Below the pieces are notes generated by a model. It searched no databases, was not told the origin of the DNA, and saw only the letters and a list, made by a program, of their open reading frames with translations. A stretch of 64,000 nucleotides of DNA from positions 62,001 through 126,000 of the forward strand of contig NZ_PVZN01000007.1 of the NCBI RefSeq assembly GCF_003024385.1, written 5' to 3'. The translations under genes were made by a program, and so were the position numbers. Position 1 is the stretch's first letter; every line of letters starts with the position of its first letter. Below are positions 38,712-48,760 of the stretch, one piece after another. This DNA comes from Pseudomonas sp. BBP2017. Lineage in GTDB: Bacteria; Pseudomonadota; Gammaproteobacteria; Pseudomonadales; Pseudomonadaceae.

Positions 38712-40133
38712 ATGTCAGTCGGCAACCATCCTTCTCACGGTGAGACCGCTCAGGGCGGCCCACTCAAGCGAGAACTCGGCGAGCGACATATTCGCCTGAT
38801 GGCGCTGGGCGCCTGTATTGGTGTCGGCCTGTTCCTGGGGTCGGCCAAGGCCATTGAAATGGCCGGTCCGGCAATCATGCTGTCGTACATCATTGGTGGC
38901 CTGGCGATCCTGGTGATCATGCGTGCCCTCGGTGAAATGGCCGTGCACAACCCGGTCGCAGGCTCCTTCAGTCGTTACGCTCAAGACTACCTCGGCCCGC
39001 TGGCGGGCTTTCTGACCGGTTGGAACTACTGGTTCCTGTGGCTGGTGACTTGCGTCGCGGAGATCACTGCGGTGGCCATTTACATGGGCATCTGGTTCCC
39101 CGACGTACCGCGCTGGATCTGGGCCCTGGCGGCTCTGGGCAGCATGGGTGCGATCAACCTGATCGCGGTCAAGGCCTTTGGCGAGTTCGAGTTCTGGTTT
39201 GCCCTGATCAAGATCGTCACCATTATCGCCATGGTCCTCGGTGGTATCGGTGTCATTGCCTTTGGCTTCGGTAACGACGGCGTGGCAGTGGGCATTTCCA
39301 ACCTGTGGAGCAATGGCGGCTTCATGCCCAATGGCGTGACCGGTGTGTTGATGTCGCTGCAGATGGTGATGTTCGCCTACCTGGGCGTAGAGATGATCGG
39401 CCTGACCGCCGGTGAAGCGCGCAACCCGCAAAAGACCATTCCCCAAGCCATCGGCTCGGTGTTCTGGCGCATCCTGCTGTTCTATGTCGGCGCACTGTTC
39501 GTGATTCTGTCGATCTATCCATGGAACGAGATCGGCAGCCAGGGCAGCCCGTTCGTGATGACCTTCGAGCGTCTGGGTATCAAGACTGCTGCCGGTATCA
39601 TCAACTTCGTGGTGATCACTGCGGCGCTGTCGTCGTGCAACGGCGGCATCTTCAGCACCGGGCGCATGCTCTACAGTCTGGCGCAGAATGGTCAGGCACC
39701 AGCGACGTTCGCACGTACTTCGAGCAATGGCGTACCGCGTAATGCCTTGCTGCTGTCGATCGCCGCGTTGCTGCTGGGCGTACTGGCCAACTACCTGGTG
39801 CCGGAGAAAGTCTTCGTCTGGGTAACCGCCATTGCCACCTTCGGAGCGATCTGGACCTGGGTGATGATCCTGCTGGCACAGCTGAAATTCCGTGCCGGTC
39901 TGAGCGACACCGAACGTGCTGCATTGAAATACCGCATGTGGTTGTGGCCGTTGAGCTCCTACCTGGCCCTGGCGTTCCTGATCCTGGTGGTTGGCCTGAT
40001 GGCTTACTTCGAGGAGACCCGCGTGGCGCTGTACATCGGCCCGGCGTTCCTGGTGATGCTGACGGTGCTGTATTACGTGTTCAAGCTGTCGCCTAAAGCT
40101 GACAGCGTACAACTGGCGCGTTCCGCGTCATGA
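38712..40133 (+). CDS. Amino-acid permease (APC superfamily, ProY-like)
   Basis: This inner-membrane transporter of 473 residues has twelve predicted helices. The N-terminal LGERHIRLMALGACIGVGLFLGSAKAIEMAGPAI and the GLTAGEARNPQKTIP motif place it in the AAT branch of the APC family, close to proline-specific permease ProY. Histidine or other amino acids cannot be excluded. GAGG lies eleven bases before the start. An unusually long upstream region may carry regulation. A REP element follows the stop. Confidence 0.88.
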   Translation: MSVGNHPSHGETAQGGPLKRELGERHIRLMALGACIGVGLFLGSAKAIEMAGPAIMLSYIIGGLAILVIMRALGEMAVHNPVAGSFSRYAQDYLGPLAGFLTGWNYWFLWLVTCVAEITAVAIYMGIWFPDVPRWIWALAALGSMGAINLIAVKAFGEFEFWFALIKIVTIIAMVLGGIGVIAFGFGNDGVAVGISNLWSNGGFMPNGVTGVLMSLQMVMFAYLGVEMIGLTAGEARNPQKTIPQAIGSVFWRILLFYVGALFVILSIYPWNEIGSQGSPFVMTFERLGIKTAAGIINFVVITAALSSCNGGIFSTGRMLYSLAQNGQAPATFARTSSNGVPRNALLLSIAALLLGVLANYLVPEKVFVWVTAIATFGAIWTWVMILLAQLKFRAGLSDTERAALKYRMWLWPLSSYLALAFLILVVGLMAYFEETRVALYIGPAFLVMLTVLYYVFKLSPKADSVQLARSAS

Positions 40134-40143
40134 TGTAGAAACT

Positions 40144-40204
40144 TCGCGGGGCAAGCCCCCCCCACACACACAGAATGTGTGTGGGGGGGGGGCTTGCCCC
40201 GCGA
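40144..40204. repeat. REP palindrome pair with C/G and CA runs in its arms
   Basis: The outer ends are the usual CGCGGGGCAAGC, but the inner arms are C8-(AC)n on the left and (GT)n-G10 on the right instead of the common GCTCCCAC sequence. The arms still pair except for two extra G residues, which suggests strand slippage. Confidence 0.85.
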
Positions 40205-40214
40205 TGAGGCCTCT

Positions 40215-41339
40215 TCAGGCCGCCGTCATTTGCACCGGCCGGCCCAAGCGCCTGTTCAGATCAAGCCAGGCCGCCAGTAGCGCCATCAATCCCACTCCCA
40301 CCATCGCGGTCAGCACCTGCATTGACCAGTGCTCATCCGCCAGGGCATTGACCATGTCCGCCAAAGGCGCGAGCAATACGCCCAAACAGAACACTTCCAG
40401 CGAATAGCGCCCCATGCGACAGGTTTGCCGGGCCAGCCAGTTTTGCGTCCAGCGGCTGCCAGGCAGCAACTTGGCGGTAACGTAGGCCAGCGCCAGGAAG
40501 TGCAACAGGCGTACCGGTGACAGGTCGGTCTTGCTGATGGGGTACAGCAACTCGCTGATTACTGCCGGCATCAGCGCATCGTGAATCTCTGACCAGCGCC
40601 AGGAGACAGTGATCAGCCCCGCCAGCAGTGAATAGACGGCCGCCGCCAGAAATAGCGGTTGGCCAAGCAACGGCCGGGTTTGCGGCGCGCGTGGCCGCTG
40701 CCCGTGTATCGCCGCCACGCCACCGAGCACGAACAGAAATTGCCAGGTGACCGGGTTGAAGTACCAGACGCCGTCGGAGAAGTTCGCCAGGTTCCAGCCT
40801 AGTTTTGGCGCCATCAGGTACACCGCCATCGATATGCCCAGCACCGCCCAGGTATGACGCAGCAACAGTGGCAGGACGATGGACAGACCGGCCAACAGCA
40901 CGATGTACAGCGGCAGCGGATCCATCAGATTGGGCTTGAAGCGCAGCAGCAGTTCATCGGTCAGCGCTTGCTGGGGATTGGTGATGAAATGCGTCAAGCC
41001 CATTTCCTCGACCAGGTCGCGGGTTTGCACATGGCTGTTAGCGTAGAAGACGATGCCCATCAGCATCGCCAACAGGAAGATATGCACCACATACAGTACC
41101 CAGGTACGTCTGAGGATCTTCACGCAGGCAATCAGGTAGCCGTCGCGTTGCAGGACTTTGCCATAGGCCAGTACTGCCGCGTAGCCGGCAAGAAAGACGA
41201 AAACCTCCGCAGCATCGCTGAAACCGATGTTACGCAGGGTGATCTGGCCCAGAGGGTTGTGCGGGATGTGGTCCCAGAAGATGAAGATCAGCGCCAGGCC
41301 CCGAAAAAAATCGATGCGCGGGTCGCGTCCGTTAAACAT
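40215..41339 (-). CDS. OpgC-family membrane acyltransferase
   Basis: This 374-residue protein has about ten predicted membrane helices and the OpgC/acyltransferase-3 N-terminus NGRDPRIDFFRGLALIFIFWDHIPHNP, in which Arg and His residues are thought to act in acyl transfer. OpgC proteins succinylate periplasmic glucans, and many Pseudomonas paralogues have no proven substrate. The frame is open to 41474, but Met at 41339 starts the conserved domain. No glucan-synthesis genes are nearby, so the substrate is unknown. Confidence 0.85.
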   Translation of the reverse strand: MFNGRDPRIDFFRGLALIFIFWDHIPHNPLGQITLRNIGFSDAAEVFVFLAGYAAVLAYGKVLQRDGYLIACVKILRRTWVLYVVHIFLLAMLMGIVFYANSHVQTRDLVEEMGLTHFITNPQQALTDELLLRFKPNLMDPLPLYIVLLAGLSIVLPLLLRHTWAVLGISMAVYLMAPKLGWNLANFSDGVWYFNPVTWQFLFVLGGVAAIHGQRPRAPQTRPLLGQPLFLAAAVYSLLAGLITVSWRWSEIHDALMPAVISELLYPISKTDLSPVRLLHFLALAYVTAKLLPGSRWTQNWLARQTCRMGRYSLEVFCLGVLLAPLADMVNALADEHWSMQVLTAMVGVGLMALLAAWLDLNRRLGRPVQMTAA

Positions 41340-41488
41340 GGCAGCGGGCTCTTGAACAGTTGATTTAATAGTGACTGGCCGACGTCGGTATTTTCTCGCG
41401 TCACACGTCGGGCGGGGGCAGGGTGGCGGTATTGGCAAGCAATTGCAAAAGTTGCGTATGACTTGATGTATCAATACCGCGCTGATCC

Positions 41489-43108
41489 TCAGGCGACTGC
41501 CGGGTCCTGGGGTTCAAAGCTGTCCGCCCGGGCCATCTGCCACATCCGTGAATAGAACTCGCCACTGATTTCGCCGCTGAGCAGTTCACCCGGCTTAAGG
41601 AACACATGCATCTGCGAGAACAGCTTGATCTCGGTGGCCGAGACCCGGCGTACCAGATGCTTGGCTTGCAGTTGCGACGGGTGATCGAGACCTGCCGCCG
41701 CGAGCATTTCGGCCAGGGCCTTGAGGGTGCTGTGGTGGAAGTTGAAGACCCGCTGGGCCTTGTCTGGTACCACCAGGGCACGCTGGCGCAGGGCGTCCTG
41801 GGTGGCGACGCCGGTAGGGCACTTGTTGGTATGGCAGCTCTGCGACTGTATGCAGCCAATGGCGAACATGAAGCCACGTGCCGAGTTGGCCCAGTCGGCA
41901 CCGATCGCCAACACGCTGGCGATGTCGAAGGCGCTGACGATCTTGCCGCTGGCCCCCAGTTTGATCTTGTCGCGCAGGTTCAGCCCGACCAGGGTGTTGT
42001 GCACGAACAACAGACCTTCACGCAGGGGCACACCGATATGGTCGGTGAACTCCACCGGCGCTGCGCCGGTACCGCCTTCCTTGCCGTCGATGACGATAAA
42101 GTCCGGCAGGATCCCGGTTTCCAGCATGGCCTTGGCAATCCCCATGAACTCCCAGGGATGACCCAGGCAGAACTTGAAGCCTACCGGCTTGCCGCCGGAC
42201 AGCGCTCGTAGCTGGGCAATGAACTGCATCATTTCGATCGGCGTGGAAAAGGCGCTGTGGCGCGAAGGTGAAATGCAGTCTTCACCCATCAACACGCCAC
42301 GGGTCTCGGCGATCTCGCGGGTAACCTTGTGCTTGGGCAGGATACCGCCGTGGCCGGGTTTGGCGCCCTGGCTCATTTTGATCTCGATCATACGCACTTG
42401 CGGGCTGCGGGCCTGCTCGGCGAAGCGCTCGGGGTCGAAGCGTCCGTCCGCAGTACGACAGCCGAAGTAACCGCTGCCCAGCTCCCAGGTCAGGTCGCCG
42501 CCGTGTTCGCGGTGGTAAGGGCTGATGCTGCCTTCGCCGGTGTCATGGGCGAAATTGCCCAGCTTGGCGCCCTGGTTCAAGGCGCGGATGGCATTGGCGC
42601 TGAGCGAACCGAAGCTCATTGCCGAAATGTTGAACACCGAGGCCGAATAGGGCTGGGTGCATTGCGGGCCGCCGACGATTACCCGAAAGCTCGCTGGGTC
42701 GCTCAAGGGGGCCGGGCGCATGGAGTGGCCGATGAATTCAAAGCCGGACTGATAGACATCGATCAAGGTGCCGAAGGGTTTGTCGGACGCTTCGTTCTTG
42801 GCCCGGGCGTAAACCAGTGAACGCTGGGCCCGCGAGAAGGGCAGGGCGTCGCTGTCGGCCTCGAGCAGATACTGGCGTATCTCCGGACGAATACCTTCAA
42901 CCAGGTAGCGGATATTGCCCAGAATCGGGTAGTTGCGCCGCACCGCGTGGCGGCTTTGCAGCAGGTCGAACAGGCCGAGCAGGCTGAGCACGGCGGTGGC
43001 CAGGGTGAACGGCCACAGCCATTCATGGTGCAGGAAAGGCAGGCTCACCAGGGTGAACAGGACGCAGGCGGCGAAAAAGGCGTAGCGGCTGAGGAGTGAC
43101 AGGCTCAT
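41489..43108 (-). CDS. FMN-binding glutamate-synthase-like membrane protein
   Basis: This 539-residue protein has two N-terminal hydrophobic segments (about residues 7-45) and then a complete GltS FMN domain. The domain has MSFGSLSANAIRALNQGAKLG, EIKMSQGAKPGHGGILP, GKEGGTGAAP and a cysteine group CIQSQSCHTNKCPTGVATQ, which could hold an Fe-S cluster. The amidotransferase domain of true glutamate synthase is absent, so the reaction is unproven. AAGGA upstream supports ATG 43108, seven codons inside the open frame. Confidence 0.88.
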   Translation of the reverse strand: MSLSLLSRYAFFAACVLFTLVSLPFLHHEWLWPFTLATAVLSLLGLFDLLQSRHAVRRNYPILGNIRYLVEGIRPEIRQYLLEADSDALPFSRAQRSLVYARAKNEASDKPFGTLIDVYQSGFEFIGHSMRPAPLSDPASFRVIVGGPQCTQPYSASVFNISAMSFGSLSANAIRALNQGAKLGNFAHDTGEGSISPYHREHGGDLTWELGSGYFGCRTADGRFDPERFAEQARSPQVRMIEIKMSQGAKPGHGGILPKHKVTREIAETRGVLMGEDCISPSRHSAFSTPIEMMQFIAQLRALSGGKPVGFKFCLGHPWEFMGIAKAMLETGILPDFIVIDGKEGGTGAAPVEFTDHIGVPLREGLLFVHNTLVGLNLRDKIKLGASGKIVSAFDIASVLAIGADWANSARGFMFAIGCIQSQSCHTNKCPTGVATQDALRQRALVVPDKAQRVFNFHHSTLKALAEMLAAAGLDHPSQLQAKHLVRRVSATEIKLFSQMHVFLKPGELLSGEISGEFYSRMWQMARADSFEPQDPAVA

Positions 43109-43249
43109 ACGGGTTCCTTGCGATGGCACGGTCAGGCTCAGGGCCTGGACAATCTTCGACCTTAGCCCGATTGGGCGCGCTAACGCCAGCCTGCAAACAT
43201 GAACGTTTGCCGCCGGTTTGCTGGAGTGAAAATCATTCTCGAAAACCTG

Positions 43250-46200
43250 TCAGTACTGGCATCCCGGCTCGCGGATCAAGCGGTTGCGCAGTTCGCCTTG
43301 CTGCGCCAGTTCCACTGCAATGAGCATCTGAACCTTGCCGGCAATTAATGTGGCGATTGGTATGCCATCACGATAGAGCAGACGGTTGCCGCTCAGCGCT
43401 GGCACCTTGTTGCCCGGTAGCAAGGTAGCGATCAGGTTCAACGGGTCACTGGCGCTTATGGCAACCAGGCTGCCGTCCAACGGTCGTCTGCGAACTTCGC
43501 GCAACAGCGCCACGGCTTCGGGCAGGGCGAACTGTTCGCCTGCAAGGCCGCTGATAAAGCGCCCGCCACGGATTTCGCCGCGGGCTTCCAGGCGGTGGTA
43601 GCAACGCAACAGTTCGCGCCAGCTGGGTAGCCAGTCGGCCTCGCGTTCCAGCAGCCGCCAGCAGATCACGCCATAACGGCGCAGCAGGGTTCGGGCGACG
43701 TGTTCCAGGCTGTCATCACGGTTGTCGGCTGCCGAGGTTTTGCGTAGCAGGGCCCAGCGCCCGGCGTCTTCCATACCCCCGAACAGGGCGCCGCGACCAC
43801 GGCGATGACTACGGTTCTGGCGTTTACTCGCCGGGGTGATCAGCGCACGCAGGCCAGCGAAGCTGTCGGCGCTGACCAGGCCAGCGGCCACCAGCTCCTG
43901 CAAAGCATTTTCCAGTTCACTGGGGAGCAGGTGGACATCGCTGACCAGCTCATCGAAAAACAACGCCCCGTGCTCGCTCAGCATTGTGTGAACCCGTTGC
44001 GCGCGCAGGCTCAGTTCGCTGCTGTCGAGGGCGGGGCCGAGTGTGCGCCACAGGTTCAACTGCGTGCGTGGCAGCAGCACCAGCGGTGTGCTGCGCAGAG
44101 TAGTGCTGGCTGCGCCGGGGGCCAGGCGTGCCCACACATGCTTGCCGGCGCGACAGCTTTCGTCCAGCCAGCGCGGGCTGTAGTCGCTGATCCGGCTGGG
44201 CAGCAAATCGCTTTCCCAGGCGGCGGCCGCCGCTGGATAGCCTTCGAATTGCCCCAGCACTTCGCTGAGCGCCGCCGGACCTTGCAGGTGAGTGCCAGGC
44301 GCGAGGTGTTGCCAGTCGAACAGAAAACGCATGAAATCCTGCAGGCTGACCGGTTCGATCTCCCGCCGCAGGCGTTTGACTGTGTAGCGATGGATGCGTG
44401 CCAGCAGGTGCCGTTCGCACCATTGCAGGCTGTGTTGGCCGGGACTGAAGTAACCGCGCATCACGTAACCTTCAGCTTCAAGGCGTACCAGAGCCTGTTC
44501 GACATCACTGGCAGGCAGGTGCAAAGGCTCGGCAATCTGCTCGAGCGTCAGCGGCCCGAAACCGCTCAGGCGTGCGCGCAGCATTTCCACCAGCGCCGTC
44601 TCGCCATCGAAGGGATGGTCGAATCCGCGGAGTGTTGCAAGGTCTGGTGCTATCTGCGCTTGAGGGTAGACCGCACGCAGGAGCATCAGGCGCTCGCGAG
44701 CCAGCCAAAGGGACGGTCCGGTAGTAAGGTGCAGGCAGCAGGCCCGACCTGCCACGCGCAGTTCCTCCAGCCAAACTTGCCAACCGGGGTTGGCCGTCAC
44801 CTCATCCTGACTGATGCAGGCCAGGCTCATCAGTGCTTCGTGCATTTCATCGCAGCGCGCAGGCGTTGGCCAGGCCTCGATTTCCACTGCACGAATGACC
44901 TCAGTGTCCAGGGCACCAAGGTCATCGCCGCTGTGTACATCACTCCAGCGGCGACTTTGTACTGCTTGGGTGCGCCGCTCTTCCAGTGGTGCATCATCGA
45001 GAAAGGTATAGGGCCGGGCATTGAGAATCGCCGCAGCCAGCGGCGAGGGGGCCGGCAGGTCGCGGCTGATCAGGCTGATCTGACCTTGTTCGATGCGTCG
45101 CAGCAAACGCAACCAGCCTTCACAATCCATCGCTTGATGCAGGCAGTCATCAAGGGTCTGCTCAACCAGCGGGTGATCGGGAACCTGCCGTTCACCGGCA
45201 ATGTTTTCCAGGCAGGCGATCTGGTCGGGGAACACTGCAGCAATCAGGTCCTCGCTTTTCATCCGCTGAATTTGTGGCGCCACCTTGCGTCCGCCGACAA
45301 AGCGCGGCAAGGCCAGGGCGGTACTGGCGTTCCAGCGCCAGCGTACGCCGAACAACGGCGCATCGAGCAAGGCCTGGATCAGCACCGATTCGGCGTTGCT
45401 ACTCGACAAGTAGCGCCACACCTCGTCCAGCACAAAGCTGTGGCTGGTGGACAGCGACAGGACGATGGCATCTTCGCTGGCGGCGGCCTGCAGTTCGAAA
45501 TTGAAGGTGCGGCAAAAACGCTTGCGCAGTGCCAGCCCCCAGGCGCGATTGATGCGGCTGCCAAAGGGGCTGTGGATTATCAGCTGGGTGCCGCCGGCGG
45601 TGTCGAAGAAACGCTCCATGATCAGGGTTTGTTGTGAGGGCAGCGCCCCCAGAACCTGGCGTGTTCGAGACAGATAATCGAGCAGTTGTTCGGCGCTGTC
45701 CGGGCCAAGGCCGATCTCCTCCTGCAGCCAGACGAGCGAGTCCTGTAATTGACCGGCAGACTCGCTCAGGCGTCGGTCAATCTCGCCTTGCAGACGGGCG
45801 ACCGCGAACGACAACTCATCACTGCGCCCCGGCGCTTCACCCAGCCAGAACGGGATGCTCGGCGGCAACCCTTTGGCATCCTCGACGCGCACCTTGCCGC
45901 TTTCCACCCGCAGGATGCGATAAGAGGTATTGCCCAGCTGAAAGATGTCACCGGCCATGCTCTCCACGGCAAAATCTTCATTGACGCTACCGATGTTCAA
46001 CCCCTGGGGTTCAAGCAGCACCGCATAGTCGGCGTTATCGGGTATGGTGCCGCCGCTGGTCAGCGCGGTCAGCTGGCTGCCGCGGCGTCCACGCAGGCTG
46101 GCGCTGACGGCATCGCGGTGCAGGTAGGCGCTACGTACACCCTGGCGGCCATTGAAGCCTTCTGCGAGCATGCGCAGCAGGGCCTGATAATGCGCCTGAT

Positions 46201-47545
46201 CCAGTTCGGCATAGGGCATGGCCTGGCGCAGGCAGTCGTACAGCGCTTGCTCCTGCCAGGGTTGGCAGCTGACTTCGGCAACGATCTGCTGGGCCAGTAC
46301 ATCCAGCGGCACCCGGGGAATCTGCAGCAGGTCCAGCTCGCCCCGGCGCACACAGTCGAGCAGTGCCGCGCATTCGATCAGATCGTCTCGGGACAGTGGA
46401 AACAGGCGACCTTTGGGCGTGCCCTCGACCTGGTGCCCGGCGCGCCCGACCCGTTGCAGAAAGGCGGCGATGGAGCCGGGCGAACCGATCTGGCAGACCA
46501 GTTCGACTTCGCCGATGTCAATCCCCAGTTCCAGTGAGGCCGTAGCCACCAGTACCTGTAGCTCACCACGCTTGAGGCGCTGCTCGGCATCCAGGCGATA
46601 CTCCTTGGCCAGGCTACCGTGATGCGCGGCTACAGCCTGCGCGCCCAGGCGTTCGCTCAGGTGCCGGGTCAGGCGCTCGGCCAGACGGCGGGTGTTGACG
46701 AAGACCAGGGTGGTGCGATGCTCGCAGGCCAGCACGGCCAGGCGGTCATACACCAGGCCCCAGACGTCGGTAGCCATGACTGCGTCCAGAGGGACGGGTG
46801 GCACTTCCAGGGCCAGGTCGCGGGTGCGGGCATGGCCGATGTCGACAATGGCGCAGTCCCGGCCCCTGCCGACCAGAAACTCGGCCACCCGTTCGACCGG
46901 GCGCTGGGTGGCCGACAGGCCGATACGGCGTAACGGCCGGCCACACAGCGCCTGCAAGCGTTCAAGGCTGAGTGTCAGGTGACTACCGCGTTTGTTGCCG
47001 GCCAGGGCATGGATCTCGTCAACGATGACCGTATGCACACTGGCAAGGCCCTGGCGTCCTGAGTCGGAGCCGAGCAGCACATACAGCGATTCGGGGGTGG
47101 TCACCAGAATATGCGGCGCCTGACGGCGCATGGCGTTGCGTTCCTTTTGTGGGGTATCGCCGCTACGCACTGCCGTGCGTAGCGCTAGCGGTTCACGACC
47201 GTGCTCGATCAGTGCCTCATTGATACCCGCCAGCGGTGCTTGCAGGTTGATCTGGATATCGTTGGACAGCGCCTTGAGGGGCGAGACGTAGACCACCTGG
47301 GTCTGATCTGGCAGTTGTCCGCTGCTCAGGCCCTGTTCGAACAATTCATTGAGGATTGCCAGAAAGGCGCTGAGGGTCTTGCCTGAACCGGTGGGCGCCG
47401 CCACCAGCAGCGACTGACCGCGCCGGATCAGCGGCCAGGCTTGCGCCTGAGCGGCGGTCACGGTCGGGAAGTGACGCTCGAACCAGGTACGCACCGCAGG
47501 GTGGAAGGCAGCCAGTTCCGGGTGGTTCAGGGCAGGTAGGTTCAT
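43250..47545 (-). CDS. lhr: Lhr-type large helicase-related protein (DEAD/DEAH family)
   Basis: This 1431-residue superfamily 2 helicase has Walker A APTGSGKT near residue 50, a VDEIHALAGNKRGSHL Walker B region near 175, motif III SATQRP and motif VI QRVGRAGHQ. It matches the long Lhr of proteobacteria, whose 3'-5' helicase core carries a winged-helix domain and which has a large C-terminal extension. Lhr acts in DNA repair and was recently linked to RNA/DNA hybrid unwinding. It stands alone and is divergent from the Nudix gene. Confidence 0.93.
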   Translation of the reverse strand: MNLPALNHPELAAFHPAVRTWFERHFPTVTAAQAQAWPLIRRGQSLLVAAPTGSGKTLSAFLAILNELFEQGLSSGQLPDQTQVVYVSPLKALSNDIQINLQAPLAGINEALIEHGREPLALRTAVRSGDTPQKERNAMRRQAPHILVTTPESLYVLLGSDSGRQGLASVHTVIVDEIHALAGNKRGSHLTLSLERLQALCGRPLRRIGLSATQRPVERVAEFLVGRGRDCAIVDIGHARTRDLALEVPPVPLDAVMATDVWGLVYDRLAVLACEHRTTLVFVNTRRLAERLTRHLSERLGAQAVAAHHGSLAKEYRLDAEQRLKRGELQVLVATASLELGIDIGEVELVCQIGSPGSIAAFLQRVGRAGHQVEGTPKGRLFPLSRDDLIECAALLDCVRRGELDLLQIPRVPLDVLAQQIVAEVSCQPWQEQALYDCLRQAMPYAELDQAHYQALLRMLAEGFNGRQGVRSAYLHRDAVSASLRGRRGSQLTALTSGGTIPDNADYAVLLEPQGLNIGSVNEDFAVESMAGDIFQLGNTSYRILRVESGKVRVEDAKGLPPSIPFWLGEAPGRSDELSFAVARLQGEIDRRLSESAGQLQDSLVWLQEEIGLGPDSAEQLLDYLSRTRQVLGALPSQQTLIMERFFDTAGGTQLIIHSPFGSRINRAWGLALRKRFCRTFNFELQAAASEDAIVLSLSTSHSFVLDEVWRYLSSSNAESVLIQALLDAPLFGVRWRWNASTALALPRFVGGRKVAPQIQRMKSEDLIAAVFPDQIACLENIAGERQVPDHPLVEQTLDDCLHQAMDCEGWLRLLRRIEQGQISLISRDLPAPSPLAAAILNARPYTFLDDAPLEERRTQAVQSRRWSDVHSGDDLGALDTEVIRAVEIEAWPTPARCDEMHEALMSLACISQDEVTANPGWQVWLEELRVAGRACCLHLTTGPSLWLARERLMLLRAVYPQAQIAPDLATLRGFDHPFDGETALVEMLRARLSGFGPLTLEQIAEPLHLPASDVEQALVRLEAEGYVMRGYFSPGQHSLQWCERHLLARIHRYTVKRLRREIEPVSLQDFMRFLFDWQHLAPGTHLQGPAALSEVLGQFEGYPAAAAAWESDLLPSRISDYSPRWLDESCRAGKHVWARLAPGAASTTLRSTPLVLLPRTQLNLWRTLGPALDSSELSLRAQRVHTMLSEHGALFFDELVSDVHLLPSELENALQELVAAGLVSADSFAGLRALITPASKRQNRSHRRGRGALFGGMEDAGRWALLRKTSAADNRDDSLEHVARTLLRRYGVICWRLLEREADWLPSWRELLRCYHRLEARGEIRGGRFISGLAGEQFALPEAVALLREVRRRPLDGSLVAISASDPLNLIATLLPGNKVPALSGNRLLYRDGIPIATLIAGKVQMLIAVELAQQGELRNRLIREPGCQY

Positions 47546-47591
47546 GGGCTGTTTATCCGGCTAACAGCAGCAGCTTGCAAGGTACATTCGT

Positions 47592-47613
47592 CAGGCGGTG
47601 GGAGCGGGCCCGC
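47592..47613. repeat. Partial REP element
   Basis: GGCGGTGGGAGCGGGCCCGCA, in the divergent gap between lhr and the Nudix gene, keeps the GTGGGAGCGGG arm of the REP family but has lost the GCTTGCCCCGCGA end. Confidence 0.45.
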
Positions 47614-47680
47614 ATCCACCGGGTTGTCCAGCCATCCTCAACATGTGATCCTAGCGCGCTTTCTCAGCGACGAGTCTCCC

Positions 47681-48094
47681 ATGAGCAAAACCATCCGCAT
47701 CGCCGCCGCGCTCCTGCTCGATCCCCAAGGCCGAACCCTGCTGGTACGCAAGCGCGGCACCCAGGCCTTCATGCAGCCTGGCGGCAAGATCGAAGCTGAT
47801 GAGCAACCGCTCAGCGCCCTGGCCCGTGAGCTGTTCGAAGAGCTTGGCCTGCAGATCGACCCACAAGACGCCGACTATCTCGGCCAGTTCAGCGCCCCGG
47901 CAGCTAACGAACCAGGTTATGAAGTCCAGGCCGAGCTGTTTCAGGTACGCACCGCGATGCCGGTCGAGCCTGGCGCAGAGATTGAAGAGCTGGTCTGGGT
48001 CTCGGCCCGCAAGCAGCTGACACTTGAGCTGGCGCCGCTGACCCGGGACTTGATTCTGCCCCTGTACCGGCGCTTAACTAGCCAACCTGCCTGA
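47681..48094 (+). CDS. Nudix hydrolase
   Basis: This 137-residue enzyme has a complete Nudix box (GKIEADEQPLSALARELFEELGL, fitting G-x5-E-x7-REU-x-EE-x-GU) at about residues 37-59. Such enzymes cleave nucleoside diphosphates linked to another group, for example oxidised nucleotides or nucleotide sugars. The substrate cannot be predicted. The frame is open to 47624, but ATG 47681 begins the conserved SKTIRIAAALLLDPQGR start. Confidence 0.88.
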   Translation: MSKTIRIAAALLLDPQGRTLLVRKRGTQAFMQPGGKIEADEQPLSALARELFEELGLQIDPQDADYLGQFSAPAANEPGYEVQAELFQVRTAMPVEPGAEIEELVWVSARKQLTLELAPLTRDLILPLYRRLTSQPA

Positions 48095-48118
48095 TTTTCC
48101 ATTTGCAAAGGAATGCCA

Positions 48119-48757
48119 ATGATCCCCGCTCACGAATGGCTGCTGTTCACCGGTGCCGCCTTGTTGATGGTCCTGACCCCGGGGCCCAACATGATCTATC
48201 TGATTTCACGTTCGATCTGCCAGGGCCGCATGGCCGGGATCACTTCGCTGGTGGGTGTGGTCGCCGGTTTTCTGGTGCACATGACCGCTGCGGCGGTGGG
48301 GCTGACCGCCTTGTTCATGGCCGTGCCACTGGGCTATGACCTGCTCAAGTGGGCAGGTGCCGCGTACCTGCTGTGGATGGCCTGGCAAGCAGTCAAACCC
48401 GGAGCGCGTTCGCCGTTTGAAGCCCGAGCGTTGAGCCCGGACTCGCCGGCGAAACTGGTGATGATGGGTTTTCTGACCAGTGTGCTGAACCCCAAGGTAG
48501 CAATGTTCTACCTGTCGATCCTGCCGCAGTTCATCTCCCCGGAGCATGGTTCGCTGCTGGCCCAGAGCCTGGTGCTAGGACTGACCCAGATCAGCGTGAG
48601 CTTCTCGGTGAACCTGTTGATCGCCTTGTTTGCCGCCGGGTTGTCGGCCTGGTTCGTACGCTACCCGCTGTGGCTGATGGTGCAGCGCTATGTGATGGGG
48701 TTCGTTCTGGCGGGCCTCGCGCTGCGCCTGGTGCAGGAGCAGCGCAAACTGGCCTGA
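48119..48757 (+). CDS. LysE/RhtB-family amino-acid exporter
   Basis: This 212-residue membrane protein with about six helices carries LTPGPNMIYLISRSICQGR near the N-terminus, the hallmark of the LysE/RhtB family. LNPKVAMFYLSILPQFI follows in the middle. It probably exports homoserine, threonine or a related amino acid. AAAGGA at 48107-48112 fits ATG 48119 better than ATG 48113. It is 25 bp after the Nudix gene and convergent with metR, with only three bases between the stop codons. Confidence 0.87.
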   Translation: MIPAHEWLLFTGAALLMVLTPGPNMIYLISRSICQGRMAGITSLVGVVAGFLVHMTAAAVGLTALFMAVPLGYDLLKWAGAAYLLWMAWQAVKPGARSPFEARALSPDSPAKLVMMGFLTSVLNPKVAMFYLSILPQFISPEHGSLLAQSLVLGLTQISVSFSVNLLIALFAAGLSAWFVRYPLWLMVQRYVMGFVLAGLALRLVQEQRKLA

Positions 48758-48760
48758 GGC

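Noticed and set aside
43227..43241. Possible Fur box GAAAATCATTCTCGA
   Set aside because: Only part of the palindrome is kept, and it lies more than 110 bp from the nearest start in a direction with no iron-related gene.
43805..45637. Open frame of about 610 codons on the plus strand
   Set aside because: It is antisense to the lhr gene, with low-complexity composition and no family features.
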